Below are positions 16,490 to 25,044 of a stretch of 34,391 nucleotides of DNA, piece by piece. The stretch is from NCBI GenBank assembly GCA_900541935.1, contig UQLZ01000020.1, positions 1 through 34,391 on the forward strand, read 5' to 3'. Source of the DNA: an uncultured Prevotellaceae bacterium (lineage in GTDB: Bacteria; Bacteroidota; Bacteroidia; Bacteroidales; Muribaculaceae). The notes beneath the pieces were generated by a model that worked only from the letters and a program-made list of their open reading frames with translations, had not been told where the DNA came from and ran no database searches. Positions within the stretch are counted from its first letter, which is position 1, and each line of letters starts with the position of its first letter. Both the position numbers and the translations under genes were made by a program.

Positions 16490-17422
16490 ATGAAAATTAG
16501 AAAAATAGCGTTAGGCGTTTTGGCAGCAATGTCTGTTTTTACTGTCTCTGCAGCGCAATGTGATATAAATTTAACCGCAGTTCCTGTCTATGAAGGAGAG
16601 GATATACCAGAGCGAGTGAGTGATATGCTTGCTACCCGCTTGATAACAGCGGCGGCAGTTCATGGTGTTGTTGGCGGAGACAACAGCCGTTTCTTTGTAA
16701 CTGCAAAATTCAACCATTCATATAAGGATATTAATCCGGGCCCTCCCATCACTACGGCTATCAAGACAACGATGACTGTCTATCTTGGCGACATTATAGA
16801 TAAGAAGGTTTTTGCAACAGAGTCTTTCGATATGAAGGGGGTTGGAACGAGTGATGAGCGTGCATACATTAATGCGATCAAGACTTTGAATGGAAAAAAT
16901 CAGAAATTTGCTGAATTTATAGAAAAGGGTAAGTTGAAAATCGTTGACTACTATAACACTAACTATCCTCAAATCCTTGAGAAGGCGAAAAAAGCAATGG
17001 GTCTGAAGTCTTATGAAGAGGCTCTGTATTGGGCTTCTATGATACCAGAATGCTGCGACGGTTATGCTCAAGCCGCTCAGTTGACAAAGGAAATATATCA
17101 AAAATACCTTGATGAACAAGGTCAGATGCTTTTCAACAAAGCACGAGGTGCATGGGGAGCAAGTCCTGATGAAGACGGAGCGAGAGAGGCTTACTCTTAT
17201 CTTACGCAAATTGACCCGCAAGCATCTTGCTACCGCCAGTCTGTCGAATTTGGTCAGATGATAGCCAAGCAGGTTAAGGCAAACTGGGATTTTGAGAATA
17301 TAACAAAGTATAAGGATGCTGTTGAGATGGAAAAGGCTTATATAAAGGCTGCTCGCGATGTGGGCGTTGCTTACGGAAACCATCAGCAACCGATAACTTA
17401 TAATGTGGGGTGGCTTTGGTAA
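16490..17422 (+). CDS. Exported protein of unknown function with CsgG-like N-terminus and TPR-like helices
   Basis: A 310-residue protein with a type I signal peptide ending VSAA (about residue 22). Residues about 25-150 show an alpha/beta pattern (VPVYEGEDIPERVSDMLATR, then FFVTAKFNH, MTVYLGDIIDKKVFATESF) of the sort seen in CsgG/LPP20-type outer-membrane-associated proteins. The phrase GVGTSDERAYINAIKTL fits such a fold. Residues about 165-300 are helical and TPR-like (AKKAMGLKSYEEALYWASMI). No enzymatic motif is visible. It sits in the middle of the cluster, 18 bases after the previous gene and 38 before the next. The fold assignment is inference from pattern only. Confidence 0.7.
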   Translation: MKIRKIALGVLAAMSVFTVSAAQCDINLTAVPVYEGEDIPERVSDMLATRLITAAAVHGVVGGDNSRFFVTAKFNHSYKDINPGPPITTAIKTTMTVYLGDIIDKKVFATESFDMKGVGTSDERAYINAIKTLNGKNQKFAEFIEKGKLKIVDYYNTNYPQILEKAKKAMGLKSYEEALYWASMIPECCDGYAQAAQLTKEIYQKYLDEQGQMLFNKARGAWGASPDEDGAREAYSYLTQIDPQASCYRQSVEFGQMIAKQVKANWDFENITKYKDAVEMEKAYIKAARDVGVAYGNHQQPITYNVGWLW

Positions 17423-17460
17423 TACTATAATTATTATGTATAAACTTAAAATCTAAAAAG

Positions 17461-18960
17461 GTGAAAATTAAAAGATTAATTGTTGCGGCACTATGTGCTG
17501 CAAGCGTGAGCTTTGCTTTCGCGGAAAGTGTAGATTCTGTTCCTAAATTCAGAAGAAGTTCATTGTACACAATCCTTGTCAAGTCGGCGGCACAGGATGC
17601 AAACCTTGATAAGGAACTTACTTCTTCAGGTAATCTTGTATCTGATTTGGTAGGTGCGTTTGTTTCGGAAAAGAAGGATACGACAGAAACGGCAGGCATG
17701 TCGAAATCGCAAATAGCACAACAAGAGTTTTTGAAAGTTGAAATACCAAATCAGTTCAACGACCATAATTTGGATATTCGCGTTCTCGATTTTGATGCTA
17801 TAAAGGTAACGCCAGAAGAGATTGCTGCATCTGTTGATGAAGGTACGAGCAAGAAGAAAAAAGGAGGTTTCGGCATGGCTCTTGGTAAAGGATTGCTGGC
17901 AGCAACAACAGGTGCTGATGTAGATGCAATGAAAGGGTCTAATTCCGATTCTGTTGACACCAAGTTAGGTGCAGTACTGAGAAAATTCTATGTAAGAGAA
18001 GAAATTGCGCCGAAACTTGTTGCAAAGTGGTTTGGTTATGCCGACGGCAAATATGACGAGAACTTGTTGCTTATCAAGGAGCGCGGTTTGCAGGATGCTT
18101 CAGAGGCTGCAAAGCAAGAGGCAGCAATGACGCAGCGCCACGATGCAAAATTGATGGATGCCGGTCAGGAACTTATTGATAACACTTTCGTTCTTGCAGT
18201 AAACCTTCGATACCGCTCAAATAAGGCTATTATCGCCGAGGCACAGCAGGCAGCAAATGCCGTTGGCAGTATGTTCGGCTCTTATGGGGCGATTGCTTCT
18301 CAAGCAGCAGGTGCCGTGGCGAGTGCTGCAGCGGGTAAAGGATTTGGCATACAGGTGCTTACATATCTTTACAAGTTGAATTGGGATAAGGAAAAATTAG
18401 ATTTGTTCTATTCTCAATACTGGGACAAGCCGTTGGAAGAACTTGTTAAGGCTGGTATTTGTGAATTGCAGTTCATTGGAAAAGATAAGGCAAGTGCAAG
18501 AGTTGTTGCCAGCGGTTTCTCAAATAAACCGGAGTCTGAATTGATTAAAAATGCTGTTCAAAAGGCTATTGACAAGGCTATCGTTAAATTGCAAGTTAAG
18601 CACGAAGTGTTTAGAACGAAGACTCCAATCTTCCAGATTGATGAAAAGAACCGCTTTGTTTATGCTCAAATAGGCACGAAGGAAGGCGTTGAAAAGGATG
18701 ACGAATATGAAATCCTTGAAGCAGTTGAGGAAGATGGCAAGACAACTTACAAAGTCGTTGGTAAGGTAAAAGCCGTTGGGGATGCTATCTGGAATAACGA
18801 GGTTGGTGCTGAAGACGAATTGAAGGAGGCAGAAGCCGAAGGTGACAAGAAAGCGCAAGAAAAACTTGCTGCGATTTCTTTGAAGGCTTCCAAGTTTGAA
18901 ATCAAGAAGGGTAAAGACCTTTATCCAGGAATGCTCCTCCGCCTTTCAAAGAAAAAATAG
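17461..18960 (+). CDS. Exported protein of unknown function, larger paralogue of the 20904 protein
   Basis: A 499-residue protein. The start is a GTG at 17461, needed to give the signal peptide MKIKRLIVAALCAASVSFAFA. It is clearly related to the protein at 20904: shared landmarks are RRSSLYTILVK, NDHNLDIRV, LVAKWFGYADG, the LIKERGLQDAS segment, DAGQELID, LYKLNWDKE and a C-terminal domain starting AIDKAIVKLQ with FRTKTPIF and AQIGTKEGVEKDDEYEILEA. The C-terminal domain has the look of FlgT-type or SH3-like outer-membrane assembly domains (IG-x-KEG-x-x-x-D). A Gly/Ala-rich hydrophobic stretch at about 270-300 may insert in a membrane or self-associate. A short acidic-lysine insertion near 435-465 is absent from the paralogue. 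A 15-bp hairpin follows the gene. Confidence 0.75.
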   Translation: MKIKRLIVAALCAASVSFAFAESVDSVPKFRRSSLYTILVKSAAQDANLDKELTSSGNLVSDLVGAFVSEKKDTTETAGMSKSQIAQQEFLKVEIPNQFNDHNLDIRVLDFDAIKVTPEEIAASVDEGTSKKKKGGFGMALGKGLLAATTGADVDAMKGSNSDSVDTKLGAVLRKFYVREEIAPKLVAKWFGYADGKYDENLLLIKERGLQDASEAAKQEAAMTQRHDAKLMDAGQELIDNTFVLAVNLRYRSNKAIIAEAQQAANAVGSMFGSYGAIASQAAGAVASAAAGKGFGIQVLTYLYKLNWDKEKLDLFYSQYWDKPLEELVKAGICELQFIGKDKASARVVASGFSNKPESELIKNAVQKAIDKAIVKLQVKHEVFRTKTPIFQIDEKNRFVYAQIGTKEGVEKDDEYEILEAVEEDGKTTYKVVGKVKAVGDAIWNNEVGAEDELKEAEAEGDKKAQEKLAAISLKASKFEIKKGKDLYPGMLLRLSKKK

Positions 18961-18971
18961 TAAAATGATTT

Positions 18972-19005
18972 ATATCGGTATAGTTTGTAGAAACTATACC
19001 GATAT
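18972..19005 (+). terminator. 15-bp perfect hairpin within the exported-protein cluster
   Basis: Arms 18972-18986 and 18991-19005 are perfect complements (left arm begins ATATCGGTATAG) around a GTAG loop. It lies between the gene ending at 18960 and the one starting at 19022. The following T-run is short, so it may be a partial terminator, an attenuator or an mRNA-stability element rather than a full stop. Confidence 0.65.
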
Positions 19006-19021
19006 TTAAATAATCCAGTTT

Positions 19022-20884
19022 ATGAGAAGAATATTTATAGTAATATCAATTGCAGTTTTATCGGCTCTTTCAATGTCGGCATTAGAACTGGTGCCTGATA
19101 AGAATGAAAAAGGCAAATGGGGGTATGTAGATGAGAGTGGTGTAAAGGTAATTGATTATCGTTATGACTATGCCGATTTCTTTGTTAATGGAAGGGCAAA
19201 AGTTGGGAAAGACGGGAAGTATGGCTTTATTGATGATGCAGGAAAAGAACTTATAAAGATAAAATATAACATACTTGACAAGTTCAAGGATGGCGTTTAC
19301 AAAGTTGCTGCTGGAGGGAAGTATCAGGATGGTGCTTTGCTTGAGGAGAAGTATGGTTTTATTGACTATAATGGTAATGTGCTTCTTGAACCAAAGTATG
19401 AGGTAATCAGCCAGTTTAATGAAGGCGTTGCGTGGATACAGTCTGGTAACAAGTATGGTTATATAAATGAATCGTTTGTCACTGTTATTCCGTGTGAATA
19501 TACCGCTATTGGAACATTTAATAAGAATGGAGTCACTTGGGTCAATAAGGGCGGCAAAATGGTTGAAGGAGAGGTATCAGGAGGTAAGTTCGGCCTCTTG
19601 AAAAAAAGTGGAGAGGTTCTTATAAAACCAGAGTATTCAGATGTTGGAGTCTTTGTCCCTTTCGTATTTAATTATTCAGAAGAGTTTTTGGAAAAACTTG
19701 ATGTTTTTGAGAAGGCAGCGTACAAAGAAAGTGGCACGCACCATCTGATAAGGAAACTTACACTTTCCAAGAAACCTTTTAGTATAGTTCGCGAGGATAT
19801 CCATGGGTACTATTTCTCGAAGAAATATGACGGCAGTAAGAATGGAGTAATGGATAAGAACGGAAAGGTTCTTATGGAGGAAGGAAAGTATATGCATGCC
19901 TTTTATCCGACAGAAGGCCTGATGTACGTGAAGAAAAGTTCCGACAAAATCAATTATCTTAATATAGAGACCGGGCAGTTGATTCTAAAAAATGATTTGT
20001 CAGAAGGTTGGGCTTTTCATAATGGTTTGGCAGTTGTTGGCAATAACTGTACGACAAACAGAAAGGGAATGGAGCAGTTTCGTGGTGTGTTGGTGCCACC
20101 GAGGTCCGGTTCGTGTCAATTTCTGATTGATAAGGAAGGTAAGGCAAAAACAAAATTATATACAACAATTTTCCCTTGTAAGGAAGAAGTCTATTTGACT
20201 TTAGACAAGGAAGGGGCAAACAAGTACGGAATGCTTGGCATCGACGGCAGGGAAATAGTTCCGGCAATGTATGATGTTATCAGTCCGTCAAGCAACGGAT
20301 TGTTGCTTGTTAGGAAGTCGGCAGGTGGAAAATTCGGCTTTTTGGACAAGACAGGAACATTTGCTATTGCCGACATATACCAGTATGCCTTTTCTTTCAG
20401 GCATGGTCTTGCATGTGTAGAGGATTCAGAACACGGACTTTGGGGAATGATAAATCCTCAGGGTCAAACCGTTCTTGATTGCAAGTGGAAAACGATAGTC
20501 TTTCCTACCGAGGACAATCCTCAATACCTTTGGGCAGTGCCTGAAGGTTCAGAGGGGTACATTTGTGTTGACCTTAAAACAAAGCAGCCCGCTTTTGGTG
20601 GTGAGTATAAATGGATACGCAATTTTAATGCCGATGCAAAAGGCATAGCCCTTGTTGGCTTGGATGATACCCATATCGGTTGTATTGATATGACTGGCAA
20701 GGTTATTATTCCACTGGTTATGGAAAGGGGCTCTCTTGCTTTCAAGGCTTATCAGCAATTTATGGGAAGTGGCAAGTCAAAATGGGAGGAAATCGACACT
20801 TACAGATTTAAAATCTACAATAATGAAGAGCGAAATAAGAAGACCCTTTTTGATATTATAGATTCAACGTTATGGGATTATTAA
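19022..20884 (+). CDS. Exported WG-repeat protein
   Basis: A 620-residue protein with signal peptide ending SMSA (about residue 20), made of WG repeats: KWGYVDESGVKVIDYRYD, KYGFIDDAGKELIKIKYN, KYGFIDYNGNVLLEPKYE, KYGYINESFVTVIPCEY, KFGLLKKSGEVLIKPEYS and further copies to about residue 560 (KYGMLGIDGREIVPAMYD, KFGFLDKTGTFAIADIYQ). Such repeats form beta structures whose ligands are mostly unknown. The C-terminal ~50 residues lack the repeat. It is the seventh gene of the cluster, separated from its neighbour by a hairpin, and the paralogue gene follows after only 19 bases. Its job is not known; a binding or scaffold role is inference. Confidence 0.88.
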   Translation: MRRIFIVISIAVLSALSMSALELVPDKNEKGKWGYVDESGVKVIDYRYDYADFFVNGRAKVGKDGKYGFIDDAGKELIKIKYNILDKFKDGVYKVAAGGKYQDGALLEEKYGFIDYNGNVLLEPKYEVISQFNEGVAWIQSGNKYGYINESFVTVIPCEYTAIGTFNKNGVTWVNKGGKMVEGEVSGGKFGLLKKSGEVLIKPEYSDVGVFVPFVFNYSEEFLEKLDVFEKAAYKESGTHHLIRKLTLSKKPFSIVREDIHGYYFSKKYDGSKNGVMDKNGKVLMEEGKYMHAFYPTEGLMYVKKSSDKINYLNIETGQLILKNDLSEGWAFHNGLAVVGNNCTTNRKGMEQFRGVLVPPRSGSCQFLIDKEGKAKTKLYTTIFPCKEEVYLTLDKEGANKYGMLGIDGREIVPAMYDVISPSSNGLLLVRKSAGGKFGFLDKTGTFAIADIYQYAFSFRHGLACVEDSEHGLWGMINPQGQTVLDCKWKTIVFPTEDNPQYLWAVPEGSEGYICVDLKTKQPAFGGEYKWIRNFNADAKGIALVGLDDTHIGCIDMTGKVIIPLVMERGSLAFKAYQQFMGSGKSKWEEIDTYRFKIYNNEERNKKTLFDIIDSTLWDY

Positions 20885-20903
20885 CCTTTAAATGATTTTA
20901 GTG

Positions 20904-22112
20904 ATGAAAAAAAATATATTGCTACTTTTTCTGGCAGTTCTGTCTGTTTGTAATTTGTTTGCAGCAGATTTGGAGGTAAAGGATCAGCACTATCGTCGCA
21001 TTTCCCTATGCAGTATGCTTGTTAAGCACAGTGAGGATAAGTTTGCGAAAGAGATTGAAGAGCAATTCTTGGTAATCCCTATTTCCGAGCAGTATAATGA
21101 CCATAATTTGAGTGTCCGTGTAGTTTCAGTTGATAAGAAAGGTAAATATACTCCAAATATCCATAATTTTGTTGAAGCCAACGAAATAGCGAGCCGCCTT
21201 GTTGCAAAATGGTTTAACCGGAACATTTTGACAGGGGAGTGTGATGTTGACCTTGTCAAGGAGCGAGGACTCTATGATGCTTCGGCTTTCGATATTGAAT
21301 TGTCGAAAAGAAGTCAGAGAGGTATGGCTATGCTTGCTGATGCAGGAGAGGATCTTATTGGCAGGACTTATCTGCTTGTTAATGAAATTGTTTATATAGA
21401 TAAAGGGAAGCGTTCTCGAACATGGGGTGCCGTTTTGGGCGCATTGACTGCTGTTGCGGGTGCTGCAGCAGGAGTTGACACTTCAGACCTTGCTGACTTG
21501 ACCGAATCAATGATTTCGTCCATTAAAGGCTTTAAAGTGAAAATCAATACGCGGCTTTATCGTCTTAATTGGAGTGAAGAGAACCAGATGTTCTTTTATA
21601 GTGAATGCTATTCAGAAGGTAAGGATTTGGCTAAAATGGAGAATTTTGAAAAAGGCCGAGGCAAATTTTCAATGACGTATGTTGGAGATGTAACCTCTAA
21701 AGGCTCAACAACATCATTTCTTGGAATTAATGAGGATCAGCCGGAATTGATGATTAGAAAGGCGTGCCAGCGTGCGATAGATGAAAATGTTGCAGATTTG
21801 CAAAAAGCATACGATGAATTCCGGATAAAAACTCCTATTGTCAGTATAGAGCCGACAATTACGGCAAAGATAGGTTTGAAAGAAGGCATAGATAAAGATT
21901 CACGCTTTGAGGTCCTTGAGGCAGAAGAAAAGGACGGAAGAATTGTTTACAAGCGGGTTGGTGTCGTTAAGCCGATTCCTACAAAGATTTGGGATAACCG
22001 CTTTATGGCAACAGAAGAAGGCGCTTACGGAGCCGAATTTGGGGCTACGACATTCGTTAAGGAAAGCGGACGGGATTTTTATCCTGGTTTGCTTCTTAGG
22101 CAGATAAATTAG
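20904..22112 (+). CDS. Exported protein of unknown function, shorter paralogue of the 17461 protein
   Basis: A 402-residue protein. I chose the ATG at 20904, giving signal peptide MKKNILLLFLAVLSVCNLFA, over an ATG four codons upstream. It matches the 17461 protein along most of its length: RRISLCSMLVK, NDHNLSVRV, LVAKWFNR, DLVKERGLYDAS, DAGEDLIGRTYLLV, RLYRLNWSEE, FRIKTPIV, AKIGLKEGIDKDSRFEVLEA and the closing FYPGLLLRQIN. A Gly/Ala-rich hydrophobic segment (WGAVLGALTAVAGAAAGVD) is conserved in position. The C-terminal domain has the same FlgT-like pattern. It is the last gene of the cluster and is followed by a strong terminator. Function unknown. Confidence 0.78.
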   Translation: MKKNILLLFLAVLSVCNLFAADLEVKDQHYRRISLCSMLVKHSEDKFAKEIEEQFLVIPISEQYNDHNLSVRVVSVDKKGKYTPNIHNFVEANEIASRLVAKWFNRNILTGECDVDLVKERGLYDASAFDIELSKRSQRGMAMLADAGEDLIGRTYLLVNEIVYIDKGKRSRTWGAVLGALTAVAGAAAGVDTSDLADLTESMISSIKGFKVKINTRLYRLNWSEENQMFFYSECYSEGKDLAKMENFEKGRGKFSMTYVGDVTSKGSTTSFLGINEDQPELMIRKACQRAIDENVADLQKAYDEFRIKTPIVSIEPTITAKIGLKEGIDKDSRFEVLEAEEKDGRIVYKRVGVVKPIPTKIWDNRFMATEEGAYGAEFGATTFVKESGRDFYPGLLLRQIN

Positions 22113-22147
22113 TTACAGACTTAATACTTATCTTTCTTTTTGTTAAT

Positions 22148-22185
22148 GGCTGGGGCGGGTTTTACTGCCTGCCCAGCCTTTTTTT
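22148..22185 (+). terminator. Rho-independent terminator of the exported-protein cluster
   Basis: A GC-rich stem with arms GGCTGGGGCGGG (22148-22159) and CCTGCCCAGCC (22168-22178), one bulged base and one G-T pair, followed by seven T (22179-22185). Confidence 0.88.
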
Positions 22186-22398
22186 GATGCTCTTTGCGTG
22201 GTTTGCATCTTTGTAAACCACGAGTTCAAGCGGGAGTTTATGTGATTTTGGATGGGGTTTTGTGTGGTTGTAAGGGTGTTTGTTGATTTGTTTCACGGAA
22301 TATAAATGGTTATGTCTGGGATATTTACTGCGTGGAACAGTAGTTATTAACAAAATTGTTAAGTTATCAACAATTTTGACTGATTTGTTGTTTTATTT
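22186..22398. other. Intergenic stretch before parA with parS-like and palindromic sites
   Basis: No gene is seen. TGTTTCACG at 22289-22297 matches the first half of the usual parS consensus, but the second half is poor (about 12 of 16 positions overall). CAAAATTGTT (22351-22360) and AACAATTTTG (22369-22378) form a perfect 10-bp inverted repeat around an 8-base spacer. TTATCAACA at 22364-22372 is one base from the classical DnaA box. These are candidates only. Confidence 0.4.
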
Positions 22399-22429
22399 TT
22401 TGAGTTTGCAAATAAAAGTAATTCCTTTG
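22399..22429 (+). promoter_or_regulatory. Candidate parA promoter
   Basis: TTTG at 22399-22402, a 19-base spacer and TTCCTTTG at 22422-22429 (one mismatch to TAnnTTTG). The start codon of parA follows 20 bases downstream, so the leader would be very short. Confidence 0.5.
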
Positions 22430-22449
22430 CAGTAGAAAATTCGTTTTCC

Positions 22450-23214
22450 ATGAGTAAGACAATCGCAATAGCAAATCAGAAAGGTGGAGTCGGCAAGACT
22501 ACGACATCCATTAACTTGGCGGCATCTCTCGCTACTCTCGGTAATAAGGTATTAATCATAGATGCTGACCCTCAGGCTAACGCCACATCAGGCTTGGGCA
22601 TAGATCCGAAAAAAATGACCTCTTCCATTTATGAGTGTCTTGTTGACGGCTATCCATTGCGTGGCGCGGAAAATAAGACATGTGTAGAAGGATTGGAGTT
22701 GATAGGTTCCCGCATTGACCTTGTTGGTGCGGAATTGGAATTGATTGGCAAGCCAGATAGGGAAAGGGTGCTGAAGAAATTGCTCGAAGATTTTAAGGAT
22801 AATTACGATTTCATCATCATTGACTGCTCTCCTTCGTTGGGACTTATAACTGTCAATGCCCTTACAGCGGCAGATTCCGTAGTTATACCTGTTCAGGCTG
22901 AGTATTTTGCATTGGAGGGTATCAGCAAGTTGCTCAATACCATTCGCATTATCAAGTCCAAGTTAAACAAGAGTCTTGAGATAGAGGGCTTCCTTTTGAC
23001 TATGTATGATGCTCGTTTGCGTCTTGCAAATCAGATTTATGAGGAATTGAAGGGGCATTTCGGCGATATGGTTTTCAACACTGTAATACCGCGTAATATC
23101 CGCCTTAGCGAGGCACCGAGCCACGGCTTGCCTGCTATCCTTTATGACCCGGAAAGCAAGGGTGCAACAAGTCACTTGCAATTGGCTAAGGAATTATTGT
23201 CAAGAAACAAATAG
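22450..23214 (+). CDS. parA: Chromosome-partitioning ATPase ParA (Soj)
   Basis: A 254-residue cytoplasmic Walker-type ATPase that works with ParB to segregate the replicated origin. The deviant Walker A KGGVGKTT is at 11-18 after ANQ. DADPQANATSGLG and IIDCSPSLG (Walker B) and the PVQAEYFALEGISKL block are typical of chromosomal ParA. Length fits the family with no N-terminal HTH, so it is not the plasmid-type ParA that binds its own operator. parB follows after 5 bases. Confidence 0.97.
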   Translation: MSKTIAIANQKGGVGKTTTSINLAASLATLGNKVLIIDADPQANATSGLGIDPKKMTSSIYECLVDGYPLRGAENKTCVEGLELIGSRIDLVGAELELIGKPDRERVLKKLLEDFKDNYDFIIIDCSPSLGLITVNALTAADSVVIPVQAEYFALEGISKLLNTIRIIKSKLNKSLEIEGFLLTMYDARLRLANQIYEELKGHFGDMVFNTVIPRNIRLSEAPSHGLPAILYDPESKGATSHLQLAKELLSRNK

Positions 23215-23219
23215 AATTT

Positions 23220-24110
23220 ATGGTATCAATAAAAAGAAACGCATTGGGACGCGGGCTTGACTCGCTAATCTCAATGGATGACATACAGACAAGTGGTTCT
23301 TCGGCAATCAACGAAATTGATTTGGACCAGATTTCTCCGAATCCGGAGCAGCCACGTGCGTGGTTTGATGAGGAATCGCTTGAGGAACTTGCTTCTTCAA
23401 TCCGCGAGTTGGGAATTATCCAGCCGTTGACGTTGAGGAAATTGCCGGGCGACCAGTATCAGATTATTTCCGGCGAGCGACGCTACCGTGCGGCAAAACT
23501 TGCAGGTCTGAGTTCTGTTCCAGCCTATATCCGTACAGCCAACGACAGTGAGTTGACGGAAATGGCACTTATTGAGAATATCCAGCGTGAGGACCTGAAT
23601 GCTATCGAGGTTGCTTTGACTTTCAAGAAACTCATTGAGCAGTATAGCCTAACGCAGGAGCAGTTGAGCGTTAGAATAGGAAAGAAGCGCGCAACCATAG
23701 CAAATTTCCTACGCTTGATAAAATTGCCGGCAGAGGTGCAGTTGGGATTGCGTGACCGCAGGGTTGACATGGGGCATGCAAGGGCTTTGCTTGCTGTAGA
23801 AAATCCAAAATTGCAGTTAAAACTATATAATGAGATTCTCAAGAAGGGACTATCTGTCAGACAAGTAGAGGAATTGGCAAAAAAATATAACGAGGAAGAA
23901 AATGCAGAGCCGACCGAAAAGGGCGGTGGCGGAAGTATCGCCAAAGAGTATGAAATACTCAAAAAGCACTTGTCACAATCGTTTAAAACTCAGGTTCAGT
24001 TTACTTGTAACCGTCAGGGAAAAGGAAAAATTTCATTTCCTTTCAAAAATGAGGAAGAACTTGAGAAATTAATTACTATCTTTGACAAATTAAAAGGCAA
24101 TCTTGATTAG
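23220..24110 (+). CDS. parB: Chromosome-partitioning protein ParB
   Basis: A 296-residue DNA-binding CTPase that loads at parS sites and spreads. It has the usual N-terminal GRGLDSLI tail, the NPEQPRAWFDEESLEELASS block, the CTP-binding motifs GERRYRAAKLAG and LIENIQREDLNAIE, and a helix-turn-helix (LTQEQLSVRIGKKRATIANF). The C-terminal dimerisation region follows a Gly-rich linker at about 237-241. parA is 5 bases upstream. A degenerate parS-like site is seen upstream of parA at 22289. Confidence 0.96.
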   Translation: MVSIKRNALGRGLDSLISMDDIQTSGSSAINEIDLDQISPNPEQPRAWFDEESLEELASSIRELGIIQPLTLRKLPGDQYQIISGERRYRAAKLAGLSSVPAYIRTANDSELTEMALIENIQREDLNAIEVALTFKKLIEQYSLTQEQLSVRIGKKRATIANFLRLIKLPAEVQLGLRDRRVDMGHARALLAVENPKLQLKLYNEILKKGLSVRQVEELAKKYNEEENAEPTEKGGGGSIAKEYEILKKHLSQSFKTQVQFTCNRQGKGKISFPFKNEEELEKLITIFDKLKGNLD

Positions 24111-24166
24111 AGAATGGTCAGGCAGATATTATGTTGCCTTAATATGGTAAAAGAAGTTTAACAAAA

Positions 24167-25030
24167 TTGAAAATTTTGAGCGAATTGCATAAGTTAGGAA
24201 AAGAAATAATAAAAAACCGATTGGCATTGGTTTTGCTCTTTGTTGTTTCGTTTCCATTTTATATATTTGCTGACGCAAATGAGCCGGATAGCGTTATGAA
24301 CAGCATAACTATACCCGAGCGTGCTACTCGTGTTCAAGAGCCAAAGGCAGGGGTGAATACTTTGTTCACTTCTCCTGATTCTGTTCCGGCGGATAGCATA
24401 GCCGTTCAGCCGATAATTCCTATTACGGAAGTGGCTGACAGCATTTCACTTGCCGACAGTATATCCAATGATATGTCGTTGGTTGTTGACAGTATAGCGG
24501 CTGACAGTATTCCAAAGGAGTTTTCCAAGCGTCGCAAGTTAAATCTAGACCCGTCAAGGGCAGTGTGGCTTTCAGCATTGTGTCCTGGCTTGGGGCAGAT
24601 ATATAATAGAAGATATTGGAAACTGCCTATTGTTGTTGGCGGTTTTGTCGGTTTGACTTATGCAACGACGTGGAATAACCGAATGTTGACGGACTATACA
24701 AAAGCGTACCGCGACATTATGGACAGTGACCCGAATACTAAAAGTTATATGGATTTCTACCCGCCTAACACACAGGAGAGTGATATTGATATGGCGTGGC
24801 TGAAGAAGTCACTGAAATCGAAAAAGAATTTCTATCGCCGTAACCGAGACTTGTGCATTATAGGTATGGTTGGGCTTTATTTGATAAATATAATAGATGC
24901 TTACGTTGATGCAACGTTGTCGCATTTTGACATATCATCGGATTTGTCGCTGGATGTAAGTCCTGCGGTTATGGGGGGACAATCTCCCGTTGACAAATCA
25001 TTTGGCGTTCAGTGCGCCTTAACTTTTTAA
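24167..25030 (+). CDS. DUF5683 membrane protein
   Basis: A 287-residue protein with the DUF5683 block starting at about 125 (DPSRAVWLSALCPGLGQIYN, then RRYWKLPIVVGGFVGLTYA) and closing with a membrane segment (IIGMVGLYLINIIDAYVDA). There is an N-terminal hydrophobic segment at about 18-36. The region 40-120 is rich in Ser, Asp and Ile and probably disordered. No ATG exists between the in-frame stop at 24140 and residue 44, so the start must be a non-ATG codon; the TTG at 24167 is the best choice. In Bacteroidota this gene often stands between parB and a LysM lytic transglycosylase, as here. Function unknown; its place suggests a link to cell envelope or division. Confidence 0.85.
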   Translation: MKILSELHKLGKEIIKNRLALVLLFVVSFPFYIFADANEPDSVMNSITIPERATRVQEPKAGVNTLFTSPDSVPADSIAVQPIIPITEVADSISLADSISNDMSLVVDSIAADSIPKEFSKRRKLNLDPSRAVWLSALCPGLGQIYNRRYWKLPIVVGGFVGLTYATTWNNRMLTDYTKAYRDIMDSDPNTKSYMDFYPPNTQESDIDMAWLKKSLKSKKNFYRRNRDLCIIGMVGLYLINIIDAYVDATLSHFDISSDLSLDVSPAVMGGQSPVDKSFGVQCALTF

Positions 25031-25044
25031 CTGTTATTATTGTA

